Of a stretch of 64,000 nt of DNA, positions 1 to 7,746 are shown one piece after another (within the stretch, counting starts at the first letter, position 1; each line of letters begins with the position of its first letter). The notes beneath the pieces were generated by a model. It had not been told where the DNA came from, did not search any database, and saw only the letters and a list, made by a program, of their open reading frames with translations. Both the position numbers and the translations under genes were made by a program. Source of the stretch: Usitatibacter palustris. GTDB taxonomy: Bacteria > Pseudomonadota > Gammaproteobacteria > Burkholderiales > Usitatibacteraceae. The stretch spans positions 1,302,001-1,366,000 of the forward strand of contig NZ_CP053073.1 in NCBI RefSeq assembly GCF_013003985.1, written 5' to 3'.

Positions 1-966
1 GCGAATCCCGATCCGCGCGTCCTGAAGGTGCTGATCCAGGAAGGCTCGGGCTTCGAGATCGCGTCGATCGCGGAACTCGACCTGCTGCTGTCGCTCGGCG
101 TGCCGGTCGCGGAGATCTTCTATTCGAACCCGATGAAGTCGCGCGCCTACCTCGAGTACGCCGCGGCCAAGGGCGTCGAGTGGTACGTCGTGGACTGCGT
201 CGAGGAAGTGGTCAAGGTCAAGTCGGTGAAGGCCGATGCCAAGATGTACCTGCGCATCGACGCGCCCAACATCGGCAGCGACTGGCCGCTCGCGGGCAAG
301 TTCGGCGCGCACATGAATGACGTGCCCGAGATCATCCTGGCCGCAGCCGCGTGCCAGGCGGACCTCGCCGGCGTGACCTTCCACGTGGGCTCGCAGTGCC
401 TGAATCCGGAAAACTGGCGCGTGGGCATGGAGCGCGCGCGCAAGGTGTTCGCATCGATGCGCACCGCCGGCCTCAAGCCGCGCCTGCTCAACCTTGGTGG
501 CGGCTACCCCGTGCGCCACGTGAAGCCGATGCCGTCGATCGAGACGATCGCGGACCTCATCAACCGCGAGCTGCGCCACTTCGGGCCCGAGATCCAGATC
601 ATCGCCGAGCCCGGCCGCTACCTCGTCTCCGACGCGGGCTACTTCATCTGCCGCGTGGTGGGCACGGCCACCCGTAACGACCAGCGCTGGATGTATTGGG
701 ACGCGGGCGTGTTCGGCGGCGTGATCGAGACCACCGAGGGCCTGCGCTACAACATCTACACCGATCGCGATGGCGAACCCGTCGCGTGGAACGTGGCCGG
801 CCCCACGTGTGATTCCGTCGACGTCGTGATGCGTGACGAGCTCCTTCCGGGCGACCTGCAGGAAGGCGACTTCATCTTCATCAAGAACGCCGGCGCGTAC
901 ACCACTGCGTACGCGAGCAATTTCAACGGGTTTCCCCTACCTGACGTTGCGACGATTGGCAGTTGA
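1..966 (+). CDS. Ornithine/lysine-type PLP decarboxylase, 5' end outside window
   Basis: The frame is open from the first base, so only the last 321 residues are visible. The protein is a fold-type III (alanine-racemase-like) decarboxylase, probably making putrescine or cadaverine from ornithine or lysine in the cytoplasm. The first visible residues, ANPDP, normally follow the PLP-binding lysine (YAVKANP), which therefore lies just outside. Visible family motifs are FHVGSQ (about residue 126), GGGYP (about 166), the phosphate-binding EPGRYLVSDAG (about 203) and the CDSVD active-site loop (about 270) given to the partner subunit of the dimer. Residues that separate ornithine, lysine, arginine and diaminopimelate enzymes cannot be judged confidently by eye, so the substrate is inferred. 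It stands apart from the next gene, behind a repeat. Confidence 0.88.
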   Translation, partial: ANPDPRVLKVLIQEGSGFEIASIAELDLLLSLGVPVAEIFYSNPMKSRAYLEYAAAKGVEWYVVDCVEEVVKVKSVKADAKMYLRIDAPNIGSDWPLAGKFGAHMNDVPEIILAAAACQADLAGVTFHVGSQCLNPENWRVGMERARKVFASMRTAGLKPRLLNLGGGYPVRHVKPMPSIETIADLINRELRHFGPEIQIIAEPGRYLVSDAGYFICRVVGTATRNDQRWMYWDAGVFGGVIETTEGLRYNIYTDRDGEPVAWNVAGPTCDSVDVVMRDELLPGDLQEGDFIFIKNAGAYTTAYASNFNGFPLPDVATIGS

Positions 967-974
967 TCGTTCCC

Positions 975-1095
975 TGTCATCCTGAGGGCCGCAGGCCCGA
1001 AGGACCTGCTTGAACAGCGCAGCGGATTTGTATGTAAAGCAGATCCTTCGCGCGCTCAGGAGGTCCTTCTTGCCGCTTCGCTCCTCAGGATGACA
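975..1095. repeat. Long intergenic palindromic repeat, copy 1
   Basis: The left end TGTCATCCTGAGG and the right end CCTCAGGATGACA are exact inverted complements. Inner arms CGAAGGACCT and AGGTCCTTC also pair, so the whole 121-bp stretch can fold into one interrupted hairpin. The same left half returns at 37231-37272. Elements of this TCATCCTGAGG type are dispersed in many environmental bacterial genomes. The ATG of the next gene lies inside the right arm. There is no U-tract, so a simple terminator is less likely than a REP-like element. Confidence 0.8.
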
Positions 1096-2112
1096 AGTCA
1101 TCAAGACTTCTGGGCCTCGAGCGGCTTCACGCTGCTCGAGCGCTCGGCGGATGGCGGCCTCGTGGCCACGGACGCGTGGCTCTCCCGGTTCCTCGATCGC
1201 GAGGAACTCCTTCCCCCCGACGAAGCAGGGCCCGCGGAGCGGCACTTGCATGCGCGCCTCCAGGCGAAGCCGCGCCTGCGCGTCGAGGCAACGGAGCTTG
1301 CCGCCGTCGAAGACGCCGATGCGCGCGAGAACTGGACTCACTTCCTCCGGTTTCGCGATCGCGTGCTGGCGCACCCGACGCTCGAGGCCTGCTACGCGTC
1401 GCTCTTTCGCGAGGCAGAGGTCGGCATCGCGCCGCCGTTCGTCGATGCGCTCGCGCAGGTGATCGTTCGCGGCATTCTCGACGGGACCGACGATCCCTGG
1501 CTGTGCCGTGCCGCCGAGCTGCTGTTTCGCAAACAGCGTGTCAGCACCGAGGGCGGCGTCGTGCTCGCTGCGGATGCGGCGACGGTCGAGGTCTTTTCGG
1601 AGACCGGTGGCTTCGGGAACATGGGCCGGCTGCTGCGCAGCCAGGACGTCGCGATGGAACCGCCGAAGATGGATGTCCTCTCGCGCGAGAACGCGCCCAT
1701 CTATTTCATGCGCGACGAGCTTTTCAGTTTCCTGCTCGACCTCACTCCGGGCCGCGAGGGCGCGGCCGCGCTCGCGCAGGTGCTGGAGAAATGGATCGGC
1801 CACTTCCTCGGCGTGGCCACGACGATCGAGCCGGTGGGTCGCGTGCAGGACGCGCGCTGGCGCTGGCACGTGGGGCTCGACGTGGATTCGACCGCCATCC
1901 TGAACGCGCTCTACCAGGGTGAGACCGTCGCGCCCGAGGATCACGAGCGACTGGCCGCGCTCTTCATTCTCCAGTTCCGCAATCCCGAGGATGTGTTGCC
2001 GCAGATCCGCGGCAGCGCGGTCTACATCGGCCTGGGATTCCGTCCCGACCGCACGCTCAAGCTAAAACCCCAGAATCTGCTGGGGAATCTCCCGCTGGCG
2101 CGCGCGGGCTGA
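1090..2112 (+). CDS. DUF6352 family protein
   Basis: A 340-residue protein that I recognise from memory as DUF6352, a betaproteobacterial family without known function. Matching features are the N-terminal DFWxxSGFTLLER block, the DARENW segment, the LLFRKQRVSTEGG and AADAATVEVFSETGGFGNMGRLL stretch in the middle, RWRWHVGLDVDS, and the C-terminal KLKPQNLLGNLP. No signal peptide or membrane segment is seen, so it is probably cytoplasmic. The ATG lies within the right arm of the preceding repeat and no clear Shine-Dalgarno is visible. Because family homology begins at residue 5, this start fits. Two small genes and a dehydratase follow on the same strand, which may mean cotranscription. Confidence 0.82.
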   Translation: MTSHQDFWASSGFTLLERSADGGLVATDAWLSRFLDREELLPPDEAGPAERHLHARLQAKPRLRVEATELAAVEDADARENWTHFLRFRDRVLAHPTLEACYASLFREAEVGIAPPFVDALAQVIVRGILDGTDDPWLCRAAELLFRKQRVSTEGGVVLAADAATVEVFSETGGFGNMGRLLRSQDVAMEPPKMDVLSRENAPIYFMRDELFSFLLDLTPGREGAAALAQVLEKWIGHFLGVATTIEPVGRVQDARWRWHVGLDVDSTAILNALYQGETVAPEDHERLAALFILQFRNPEDVLPQIRGSAVYIGLGFRPDRTLKLKPQNLLGNLPLARAG

Positions 2113-2160
2113 TCCGCGCCGAAGGGTAGAATTACGGTTTGGCCAGCGAAGGAACGCAAC

Positions 2161-2406
2161 ATGTCCGCGGCAAACCAACACCAGAACACCGGCACCTTCA
2201 TGCTCAGCAAGGAGCTGGAGATCCTCATGGCCGAGCGCACCAAGCTGCTCAAGGTAGCGGGAGCGGCCGCGCAGTTCGTGGCGCTGATGGAGAGCCGCAA
2301 GCTCCCCGAGTCCGTCGCGACCGAAGCCGACATCCTCGCGCAGAGCGTGAATGACCTGCCCGAGGACACCCTCAGGGACGCGCTCGGCGTGATCACCCGT
2401 ACCTAG
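2161..2406 (+). CDS. Small hypothetical protein (81 aa)
   Basis: I do not recognise this family. The product is a mostly helical, soluble-looking protein of 81 residues with alternating acidic and basic residues (SKELEILMAERTKLLK) and no Cys, signal peptide or membrane segment. GAAGGAACGCAAC before the ATG gives a usable Shine-Dalgarno (AAGGA). A TAGAAT hexamer at 2127-2132 could be a -10 element, although no -35 is evident. The DUF6494 gene follows after 12 bases, so the two are probably expressed together. Codon use resembles its neighbours, which supports real coding. Confidence 0.6.
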   Translation: MSAANQHQNTGTFMLSKELEILMAERTKLLKVAGAAAQFVALMESRKLPESVATEADILAQSVNDLPEDTLRDALGVITRT

Positions 2407-2418
2407 AAGAGGCATCGC

Positions 2419-2625
2419 ATGAATCCCGAAAATTTCAACATGAGCATCCGCAAGTTCCTCAAGGTCGTGGGCGTCCAATCACAACGCGAGATCGAAGTCG
2501 CGATCGAGAAGGCCACCGCCTCGGGGAAGCTCAAGGGCAACGAGACCCTCCCGGCGAAGATGACGCTGACCATCGAGGGCGTGGACCTCACCGTTTCGTT
2601 CGACGGCAACATCACCCTCGAGTGA
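2419..2625 (+). CDS. DUF6494 family small protein
   Basis: The 68-residue product has the MSIRKFLKVVGVQSQREIE start and the MTLTIEGVDL block that I associate with DUF6494, a small proteobacterial family of unknown function. It is predicted to be soluble. A weak Shine-Dalgarno (AGAAGAGG) precedes the ATG. Its last codon and stop overlap the GTG start of the dehydratase (GTGA), so the two are likely translationally coupled. The family call is by motif recall only. Confidence 0.72.
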   Translation: MNPENFNMSIRKFLKVVGVQSQREIEVAIEKATASGKLKGNETLPAKMTLTIEGVDLTVSFDGNITLE

Positions 2626-3575
2626 GCGTCACCTATTCCGACGTCGCGGCCGCGGCGCAGCGCATCGAAGGCGTCGCGCACCGCACGCCCGTGGCCACGT
2701 CGCGTCAGTTCGACGAACGCGCAGGCTGCGAGGCGTACTTCAAGTGCGAGAACTACCAGCGCATGGGCGCGTTCAAGTTTCGTGGCGCCTACAACGCGCT
2801 CGCGAAGCTCGATGAAGCGCAGCGCAAGCGCGGTGTCGTGGCCTTTTCGTCAGGCAACCACGCGCAGGCCGTCGCGCTCGCCGGGCAGCTGCTCGGCGTC
2901 CCCGCGGTTATCGTCATGCCCCACGACGCGCCGGCTGTGAAGATTGCCGCGACCAAGGGCTACGGCGCCGAGATCGTCCTTTACGATCGCGCCGAGGGAA
3001 GCCGCGAGAAGGTCGCGCAGAAGCTCGCCGACGACCGTGGCAGCGCGCTTATCCCGCCGTTCGACCACCCGGACATCGTGGCCGGGCAGGGCACGGCCAC
3101 GAAGGAGCTGATCGAGGAAATCGGCCCTCTCGAATACCTGTTCGTCTGCTGCGGTGGCGCAGGCCTGCTCTCGGGCAGTGCGATCGCCGCACAGCACCTG
3201 TCGCCGGGCATCAAGGTGATCGGCGTCGAGCCGGCCGCCGGCGATGACGTGCAGCGCTCCTTCCGCGCCAAGCGCATCGAGAAGATCGCCGTACCCGACA
3301 CCATCGCCGATGGCGCGCGCACGCAGGCGCCGAGCGAGCTCACGCTCTCGCTCGTGCTGCGCCACGTGCACGACGTCATCACCGTGACCGACGCGCAGCT
3401 TGTCGAAGCGATGCGCTTCCTCTGGGAGCGGATGAAGCTCGTGGTCGAGCCCACCGGGGCGCTCGGCGCCGCAGGGGTGCTCGACGGCCCGATCGACGTT
3501 CGCGGCAAGCGCGTCGGAATCGTGATCTCCGGCGGCAACGTCGACCTGAAGGCGGCGGCGACGTACTTCCAGTGA
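2622..3575 (+). CDS. Threonine/serine dehydratase family PLP enzyme
   Basis: A 317-residue fold-type II PLP enzyme that probably deaminates threonine or serine (or a hydroxyaspartate) to the 2-oxo acid and ammonia. The PLP Schiff-base lysine is K52 in GAFKFRGA, the substrate-carboxylate loop is SSGNHAQ (76-82), and the phosphate-binding glycine-rich loop is GGAGLLSG near residue 180. There is no C-terminal ACT domain, so it resembles the short catabolic or racemase-like members rather than allosteric IlvA. The GTG start overlaps the stop of the DUF6494 gene, and the stop TGA shares its A with the ATG of the next gene. The four genes therefore look like one transcription unit. Exact substrate is not visible from sequence. 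Confidence 0.85.
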   Translation: MSVTYSDVAAAAQRIEGVAHRTPVATSRQFDERAGCEAYFKCENYQRMGAFKFRGAYNALAKLDEAQRKRGVVAFSSGNHAQAVALAGQLLGVPAVIVMPHDAPAVKIAATKGYGAEIVLYDRAEGSREKVAQKLADDRGSALIPPFDHPDIVAGQGTATKELIEEIGPLEYLFVCCGGAGLLSGSAIAAQHLSPGIKVIGVEPAAGDDVQRSFRAKRIEKIAVPDTIADGARTQAPSELTLSLVLRHVHDVITVTDAQLVEAMRFLWERMKLVVEPTGALGAAGVLDGPIDVRGKRVGIVISGGNVDLKAAATYFQ

Positions 3576-4183
3576 TGCACATTATCGACGTGGCGCCGCG
3601 TGTCCCGCGCCGGGGCAGCGCGGCGACGCGTTTCCTGGGCCGCACGCTTCTGCGCGCCTACGGCTGGAATACCGCCGGCGAATTCCCCAACGTCCCCAAG
3701 TACGTGATCGCGGTCGCGCCGCACACGTCCAACTGGGATTTCGTCATGGGCATGTGCGTGATGTTCGCGCTCGACCTGAAGCTTTCGTTCCTGGCCAAGC
3801 ACACGATCTTCGTCTGGCCGTTCGCGCCATTCCTTAGATGGATGGGTGGCATTCCGGTCGATCGCACCAGCTCGCACGGCGTGGTGGGCGAATCGATCGC
3901 CTCGTTCGCGCAGACCGAAAGCCAGGTGCTCGTCGTCGCGCCCGAGGGCACGCGCAGCCACGTGGAGCACTTCAAGGTGGGGTTCCTGCACATCGCGCGA
4001 GGCGCGGGCGTGCCCGTGGTGCTGGCGGCGCTCGACTACGACAAGAAGGAGATCCGCTTCGGTCCGACGATCGAGCCGGGCGAGGATGTGGACGCCGACC
4101 GCACCAGAATCGAAACCTATTTCGCACCAATTCGGGGAAAAAACCCGCGCAAAGGGCCTTCAGGCGGGGTTATTGCGGGGTAA
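3575..4183 (+). CDS. 1-acylglycerol-3-phosphate acyltransferase-like protein
   Basis: A 202-residue PlsC-superfamily acyltransferase. The catalytic HX4D motif is HTSNWD (H50, D55) and the glycerolphosphate-binding motif is PEGTRS (123-128). A hydrophobic stretch around residues 62-90 suggests membrane association. It is shorter than typical PlsC and resembles the small lysophospholipid-acyltransferase-like proteins whose acceptor is often unknown. I chose the ATG at 3575 (TGATG overlap with the dehydratase stop); a GTG directly upstream is an alternative. It is the last gene before a pair of terminator hairpins. Confidence 0.8.
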   Translation: MHIIDVAPRVPRRGSAATRFLGRTLLRAYGWNTAGEFPNVPKYVIAVAPHTSNWDFVMGMCVMFALDLKLSFLAKHTIFVWPFAPFLRWMGGIPVDRTSSHGVVGESIASFAQTESQVLVVAPEGTRSHVEHFKVGFLHIARGAGVPVVLAALDYDKKEIRFGPTIEPGEDVDADRTRIETYFAPIRGKNPRKGPSGGVIAG

Positions 4184-4212
4184 ATCAACTTGGCACGGTC
4201 GTTGCAAATAGA

Positions 4213-4238
4213 AAACGCCGGCAGAGATGCCGGCGTTT
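4213..4238 (-). terminator. Intrinsic terminator, probably for the Bug-protein gene
   Basis: An 11-bp perfect stem (AAACGCCGGCA / TGCCGGCGTTT) with a 4-base loop. On the minus strand it is followed by TTTTC, placing a terminator just past the minus-strand gene that ends at 4293. On the plus strand it has only three T, so it could work weakly both ways. Confidence 0.65.
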
Positions 4239-4255
4239 CTCCTCCGAGAGCGGTT

Positions 4256-4290
4256 AGCTCCACCGGGTCACCCGGTGGAGCTTTTTTTTT
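4256..4290 (+). terminator. Strong intrinsic terminator after the acyltransferase gene
   Basis: AGCTCCACCGG pairs with CCGGTGGAGCT around a 5-base loop and is followed by nine T residues. It lies between convergent genes and ends the plus-strand unit coming from upstream. Confidence 0.88.
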
Positions 4291-4292
4291 GT

Positions 4293-5261
4293 TCAATCGG
4301 CGTAGACGCCGGCCTTCTTGATCAGCGGCGCCCACTTGTCGATCTCCGCCTTGAGGTGGGCTTGCAGCGCGGCCGGGTTCTGCTTGTCGGCCGGGTACGT
4401 GACGGCACCCATGTCGGCGTAGCGTTTGAGCAGTTCCGGATCCTTGAGTGCGGCCTGCATCGAGGCGACGAGCTTGTCGATCACCGCCTTGGGCGTGCCC
4501 TTCGGCGCGTACAGCGCGTGCCAAATGCCGACCTCGGCGCCCTTGAGGCCCTGCTCGTCGAGCGTGGGCACGTCGGGGAGGGAGGCGACGCGCTGCTTGG
4601 ACGTGAGGCCATAGACCTTCACCTTGCCGCCCTTGATCTGGCCGGTGGTGCTGCTCGTCTGGTCGCACATGAAGTCCACCTGGCCGCCCAGCAGGTCGTT
4701 CATCGCCGGGCCCGTGCCCTTGTAGGGAACGGTCAGCACGTCGGTCTTGATCGCGCTCATGAAGAGCATGCCGCACAGGTGCGAGGCGGCTCCGACGCCG
4801 GCGTTGGCGTAGGTGACCTTGTCCTTGTTCGCCTTGATGTAGGCGATCAGCTCCGTAAGGTTCTTCGCGGGTAGGTCATTCTTGCCGATGATGGTCATCG
4901 GAACTTCGTTGATGAGGCCGATGTACTCGAAATCCTTGAGCGGGTCGTAACGCAGTTGCCGGTAGAGCGTCGGCGTGGTGGCCATGCCGATGTGGTGGAT
5001 CAGGATCGTGTAGCCGTCGGGCTTCGCGGTCTTCACGGCTTCGGGGCCGAGGATGCCGCCCGCGCTGGGCTTGTTCTCGACAACCACCGTCTGGCCCATG
5101 GGCTTGGTCATGTACTGGCCGAGCACGCGGGCCACGGTGTCGGTCGGGCCGCCGGCCGCGTACGGGACGATCATCGTGACCGGGCGGGTCGGGTAATCCT
5201 GTGCGCTTGCCGTGAGCGCGACGAGCGCCGTGGCCAGTCCTGCGATCAGCTTCTTGTGCAT
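4293..5261 (-). CDS. Bug/TctC family tripartite tricarboxylate transporter substrate-binding protein
   Basis: A 322-residue exported binding protein. It starts with a signal peptide (MHKKLIAGLATALVALTASAQ, cleavage after ASA) followed by the Bug-family opening YPTRPVTMIVPYAAGGPTD. The loop ENKPSAGG near residue 75 and the segment VPYKGTGPAMNDLLGGQVDF typify proteins that bind carboxylates in the periplasm. Upstream in-frame start codons exist, but the ATG at 5261 has AGAGGAG correctly spaced and is directly followed by the signal peptide. No tctA or tctB lies beside it; as is common for the expanded Bug family, it may use a permease encoded elsewhere or the TctBA downstream in this window. 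Its ligand is unknown. Confidence 0.9.
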   Translation of the reverse strand: MHKKLIAGLATALVALTASAQDYPTRPVTMIVPYAAGGPTDTVARVLGQYMTKPMGQTVVVENKPSAGGILGPEAVKTAKPDGYTILIHHIGMATTPTLYRQLRYDPLKDFEYIGLINEVPMTIIGKNDLPAKNLTELIAYIKANKDKVTYANAGVGAASHLCGMLFMSAIKTDVLTVPYKGTGPAMNDLLGGQVDFMCDQTSSTTGQIKGGKVKVYGLTSKQRVASLPDVPTLDEQGLKGAEVGIWHALYAPKGTPKAVIDKLVASMQAALKDPELLKRYADMGAVTYPADKQNPAALQAHLKAEIDKWAPLIKKAGVYAD

Positions 5262-5286
5262 GAATTTTCTCCTCTGTGGACCGGCC

Positions 5287-5294
5287 ATTATAAT
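5287..5294. promoter_or_regulatory. Palindromic -10 element between divergent genes
   Basis: ATTATAAT is its own reverse complement, so each strand contains a perfect TATAAT hexamer. It sits 26 bases before the minus-strand Bug gene and 24 bases before the plus-strand TTG of the CobD-like gene. No good -35 box is visible on either side. Confidence 0.45.
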
Positions 5295-5317
5295 CCCCAC
5301 CTCCGCCCCGGATTATC

Positions 5318-6238
5318 TTGAGCCTCCTCGCCCTCCTCGTCGCGCTGCTTGCCCGGAATACCTGGCCGGGCGACGGTCGCCAGCACCTCCACGCCCTGTA
5401 TGGGCGCCTGTGCCTTTCCGCGGCCAAGCGCCTCAATGCCGGCGACCGAAACTCGGGCATCCTCGCGTGGCTGGCGCTGATGGCGCTGGTGCTGGTGCCT
5501 GTCGCGCTGGTCACCGCGGCCGCCGCGGCCATTCATCCGGTCGTGCTCTGGATCTTCAACGTGGTGGTGCTCTACGCGAGCCTGCGTTTCCTCGCGACGG
5601 TGCGCCATGTCGCCGCGATCGAGGCGGCGCTGCGCGACGGGCAGCCCGTGGCGGCAGCCAATGCGCTTGCGCTCTGGCAAGGGGAGCCCGTCGAAATCGA
5701 CGAGGCCAGTTCGATCGCGCGCCTCGCCGGCGAACATGCGCTGCGCGAAGCGCACCACGGCGCCTTCGCGATGCTCTTCTGGTTCCTGCTGCTCCCGGGG
5801 CCGATCGGCCTCGTCGTGCATCCGCTCGCGCGGCGCGCGGCGCGCACGTGGGAGCAAAGCGTCGATCCCTCCGAGCGCGACTTCGGCTGGTTCGCGACGC
5901 GCGCGTTCTTCGTGATCGACTGGATCCCGCAGCGCGTGAGCGCGTTCGTGTTCGCGATCGTCGGCGATTTCGAGGACGCGCTCTTCTGCTGGCGCTCGCA
6001 GGCGGCGCTTTGGCTGCGTCCCGATGAAGGCATCGTGCTCGCGAGCGGTGCGGGCGCGCTGGGCGTGCGCCTGGGCGACCCGATCGCCCTCGGCGGTGCG
6101 TTGATCGATCGTCCCGCGCTGGGAACGGGCGAGCCCGCGCGCGAAGACGCGCTCGCGAGCCTGCAGGGACTCCTGTGGCGCTCGCTCATCGTGTGGCTCG
6201 TGGCCTACCTTCTCGCGGCTGCGTTGCAACTCGCGTAG
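5318..6238 (+). CDS. CobD/CbiB family membrane protein
   Basis: A 306-residue integral membrane protein of the CobD/CbiB family, related to adenosylcobinamide-phosphate synthase. Visible are several hydrophobic helices (about 45-95, 150-175 and the C-terminus) and the soluble block around WEQSVDPSERDFGWFATRAFFVIDWIPQRVSAFVFAIVGDFEDA that is typical for the family. Betaproteobacteria often carry such a copy away from cobalamin genes, and no cobalamin gene is in this window, so a B12 role is not certain. The start is a TTG at 5318; no ATG is available that would keep the N-terminal membrane segment. It diverges from the Bug gene and is followed by the tct operon on the same strand. Confidence 0.8.
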   Translation: MSLLALLVALLARNTWPGDGRQHLHALYGRLCLSAAKRLNAGDRNSGILAWLALMALVLVPVALVTAAAAAIHPVVLWIFNVVVLYASLRFLATVRHVAAIEAALRDGQPVAAANALALWQGEPVEIDEASSIARLAGEHALREAHHGAFAMLFWFLLLPGPIGLVVHPLARRAARTWEQSVDPSERDFGWFATRAFFVIDWIPQRVSAFVFAIVGDFEDALFCWRSQAALWLRPDEGIVLASGAGALGVRLGDPIALGGALIDRPALGTGEPAREDALASLQGLLWRSLIVWLVAYLLAAALQLA

Positions 6239-6303
6239 ACTTTCCGCGACACCCGATCGATCAGGTCGGGAATACCAGAACACATCTCGACGGAGGAGTT
6301 CCC

Positions 6304-7263
6304 ATGTTTGCGATTTCCAGGACGCGTCTTGCCGCGGTGGCGGCCGCATTGTGCTTCGCGGCACCGGCCATGGCGCTCGACAGTGTGAAGATGATGATCC
6401 CCGCGAATCCGGGCGGCGGCTGGGACCAGACCGGGCGCAACCTCGGTGCTGCGATGCAGGCAGCAGGTTCGGCGAAGAGCATCCAGTACGACAACAAAGG
6501 TGGTGCTGCCGGCACCATCGGCCTCGCGCAGTTCGTGAACTCCGCCAAGGGCGATGGCTCCGCGGTGATGATCGGCGGCATGGTGATGGTCGGCGGGATC
6601 ATCCTCAACAAGTCCACCGTCACGCTCTCGCAGGTCACGCCGATCGCGCGCCTCACGGGCGAATTCGAAGTGCTCGTCGTGCCCGCGTCCTCGCCGATCA
6701 AGGACATGAAGGGTCTCGTCGCGATGCTGAAGGCCAACCCGGGCAGTGTTTCGTGGGGCGGCGGCAGCGCCGGCGGCACCGATCACCTGCTCGCGGGCAT
6801 GATCGCGCGCGCGTCGGGCGTGGATCCGGCGAAGGTGAACTACATCCCCTACAAGGGCGGCGGGGAGGCGGTGGCTTCGATCCTCGGCGGCCAGGTCACG
6901 GTCGGCGTATCGGGCTGGGGTGAATTCGCGGAGCACGTGAAGAGCGGCAAGATGCGCGCGATCGCGCTCTCGTCGCCGGCGCGCATCCCCGGCATCGAAG
7001 TGCCCACGCTCAAGGAGCAGGGCATCGATGTCGAGCTCTTCAACTGGCGCGGCATCTTCGCCGGCCCCGGCATCACGCCCGCGCAGAAGGCGGAACTCAT
7101 CGCCGCGGTCGAGAAGGCGGTGAAGAGCCCGGCCTGGCAGGAGACGCTGAAGAAGTTCGACTGGCTCGGCATCTACATCGCGGGCGACGAGTTCGCGAAG
7201 TATGTCGAGGATGAAAACAAGCGCATCGGCGACATCCTCGGAAGCCTCGGCCTCAAGAAGTAG
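6304..7263 (+). CDS. tctC: Tripartite tricarboxylate transporter substrate-binding protein TctC
   Basis: A 319-residue periplasmic binding protein. The ATG at 6304 follows CGGAGGAG at ideal distance and begins a signal peptide ending in APAMA. The mature part has IPANPGGGWDQTGR and the NKGGAAG loop, then NYIPYKGGGEAVASILGGQV, all typical of TctC. It delivers citrate-like tricarboxylates or related carboxylates to the TctAB permease. The next two genes, tctB (6 bases downstream) and tctA, complete the system, so the function is much surer than for the orphan Bug gene upstream. Sequence similarity to that orphan is low outside family motifs. Confidence 0.93.
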   Translation: MFAISRTRLAAVAAALCFAAPAMALDSVKMMIPANPGGGWDQTGRNLGAAMQAAGSAKSIQYDNKGGAAGTIGLAQFVNSAKGDGSAVMIGGMVMVGGIILNKSTVTLSQVTPIARLTGEFEVLVVPASSPIKDMKGLVAMLKANPGSVSWGGGSAGGTDHLLAGMIARASGVDPAKVNYIPYKGGGEAVASILGGQVTVGVSGWGEFAEHVKSGKMRAIALSSPARIPGIEVPTLKEQGIDVELFNWRGIFAGPGITPAQKAELIAAVEKAVKSPAWQETLKKFDWLGIYIAGDEFAKYVEDENKRIGDILGSLGLKK

Positions 7264-7269
7264 GGCTGC

Positions 7270-7746
7270 GTGCGAGGCCCCTGGCATCAGTTCGCGGTGG
7301 CCGCCGGCGTGGCGGCCATCGGCGTCGTGATGCTCGCGCTGACGCCGACCATCGAGGGCGGCGCCGGCTACGCGGGCGTGAGCCCGCGTTTCTTCCCCGT
7401 GCTGATCGGCATCGGCCTCGTGGTGATCGGCCTGGGCCTGGTGGTCGATGTCTGGCGCCACGGCTTCATCGGCGTCGATGAAGCCGCCGAAGCGGCGATG
7501 CCGATGGACTGGGCGTCGTTCGGCTGGATCAGCGCCTCGCTCATCGTCGCGGGCCTGGTGATCGAGAAGGGCGGCTTCGTCATCGCCTGCACCGCGCTCT
7601 ACGTGCTGTGCGCGCGCGGATTCAACAGCCGCCGCTACGGACTCAACATCGTCGTGGGCCTGGTGCTCTCCGCCGCGATCTTCGTGGCGTTCAACTACGG
7701 CCTGGGCATGACGTTGCCCGCCGGCATCCTGCCGATCCCGAAATGA
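7270..7746 (+). CDS. tctB: Tripartite tricarboxylate transporter small membrane subunit TctB
   Basis: A 158-residue protein with four hydrophobic segments (about 8-25, 38-56, 76-94 and 118-140), the expected topology of TctB. The motif [14 protein letters not shown] near residue 37 is typical. It starts with GTG at 7270, six bases after the tctC stop. Its TGA overlaps the ATG of tctA. It is the small subunit of the secondary, ion-driven tripartite tricarboxylate transporter. Confidence 0.9.
   Translation: MRGPWHQFAVAAGVAAIGVVMLALTPTIEGGAGYAGVSPRFFPVLIGIGLVVIGLGLVVDVWRHGFIGVDEAAEAAMPMDWASFGWISASLIVAGLVIEKGGFVIACTALYVLCARGFNSRRYGLNIVVGLVLSAAIFVAFNYGLGMTLPAGILPIPK

Noticed and set aside
937..1944. 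A minus-strand frame whose middle reads CHPEERSGKKD
   Set aside because: This peptide is the well-known translation of the TCATCCTGAGG-type repeat and recurs in many wrong annotations. The DUF6352 gene on the plus strand is the real gene.
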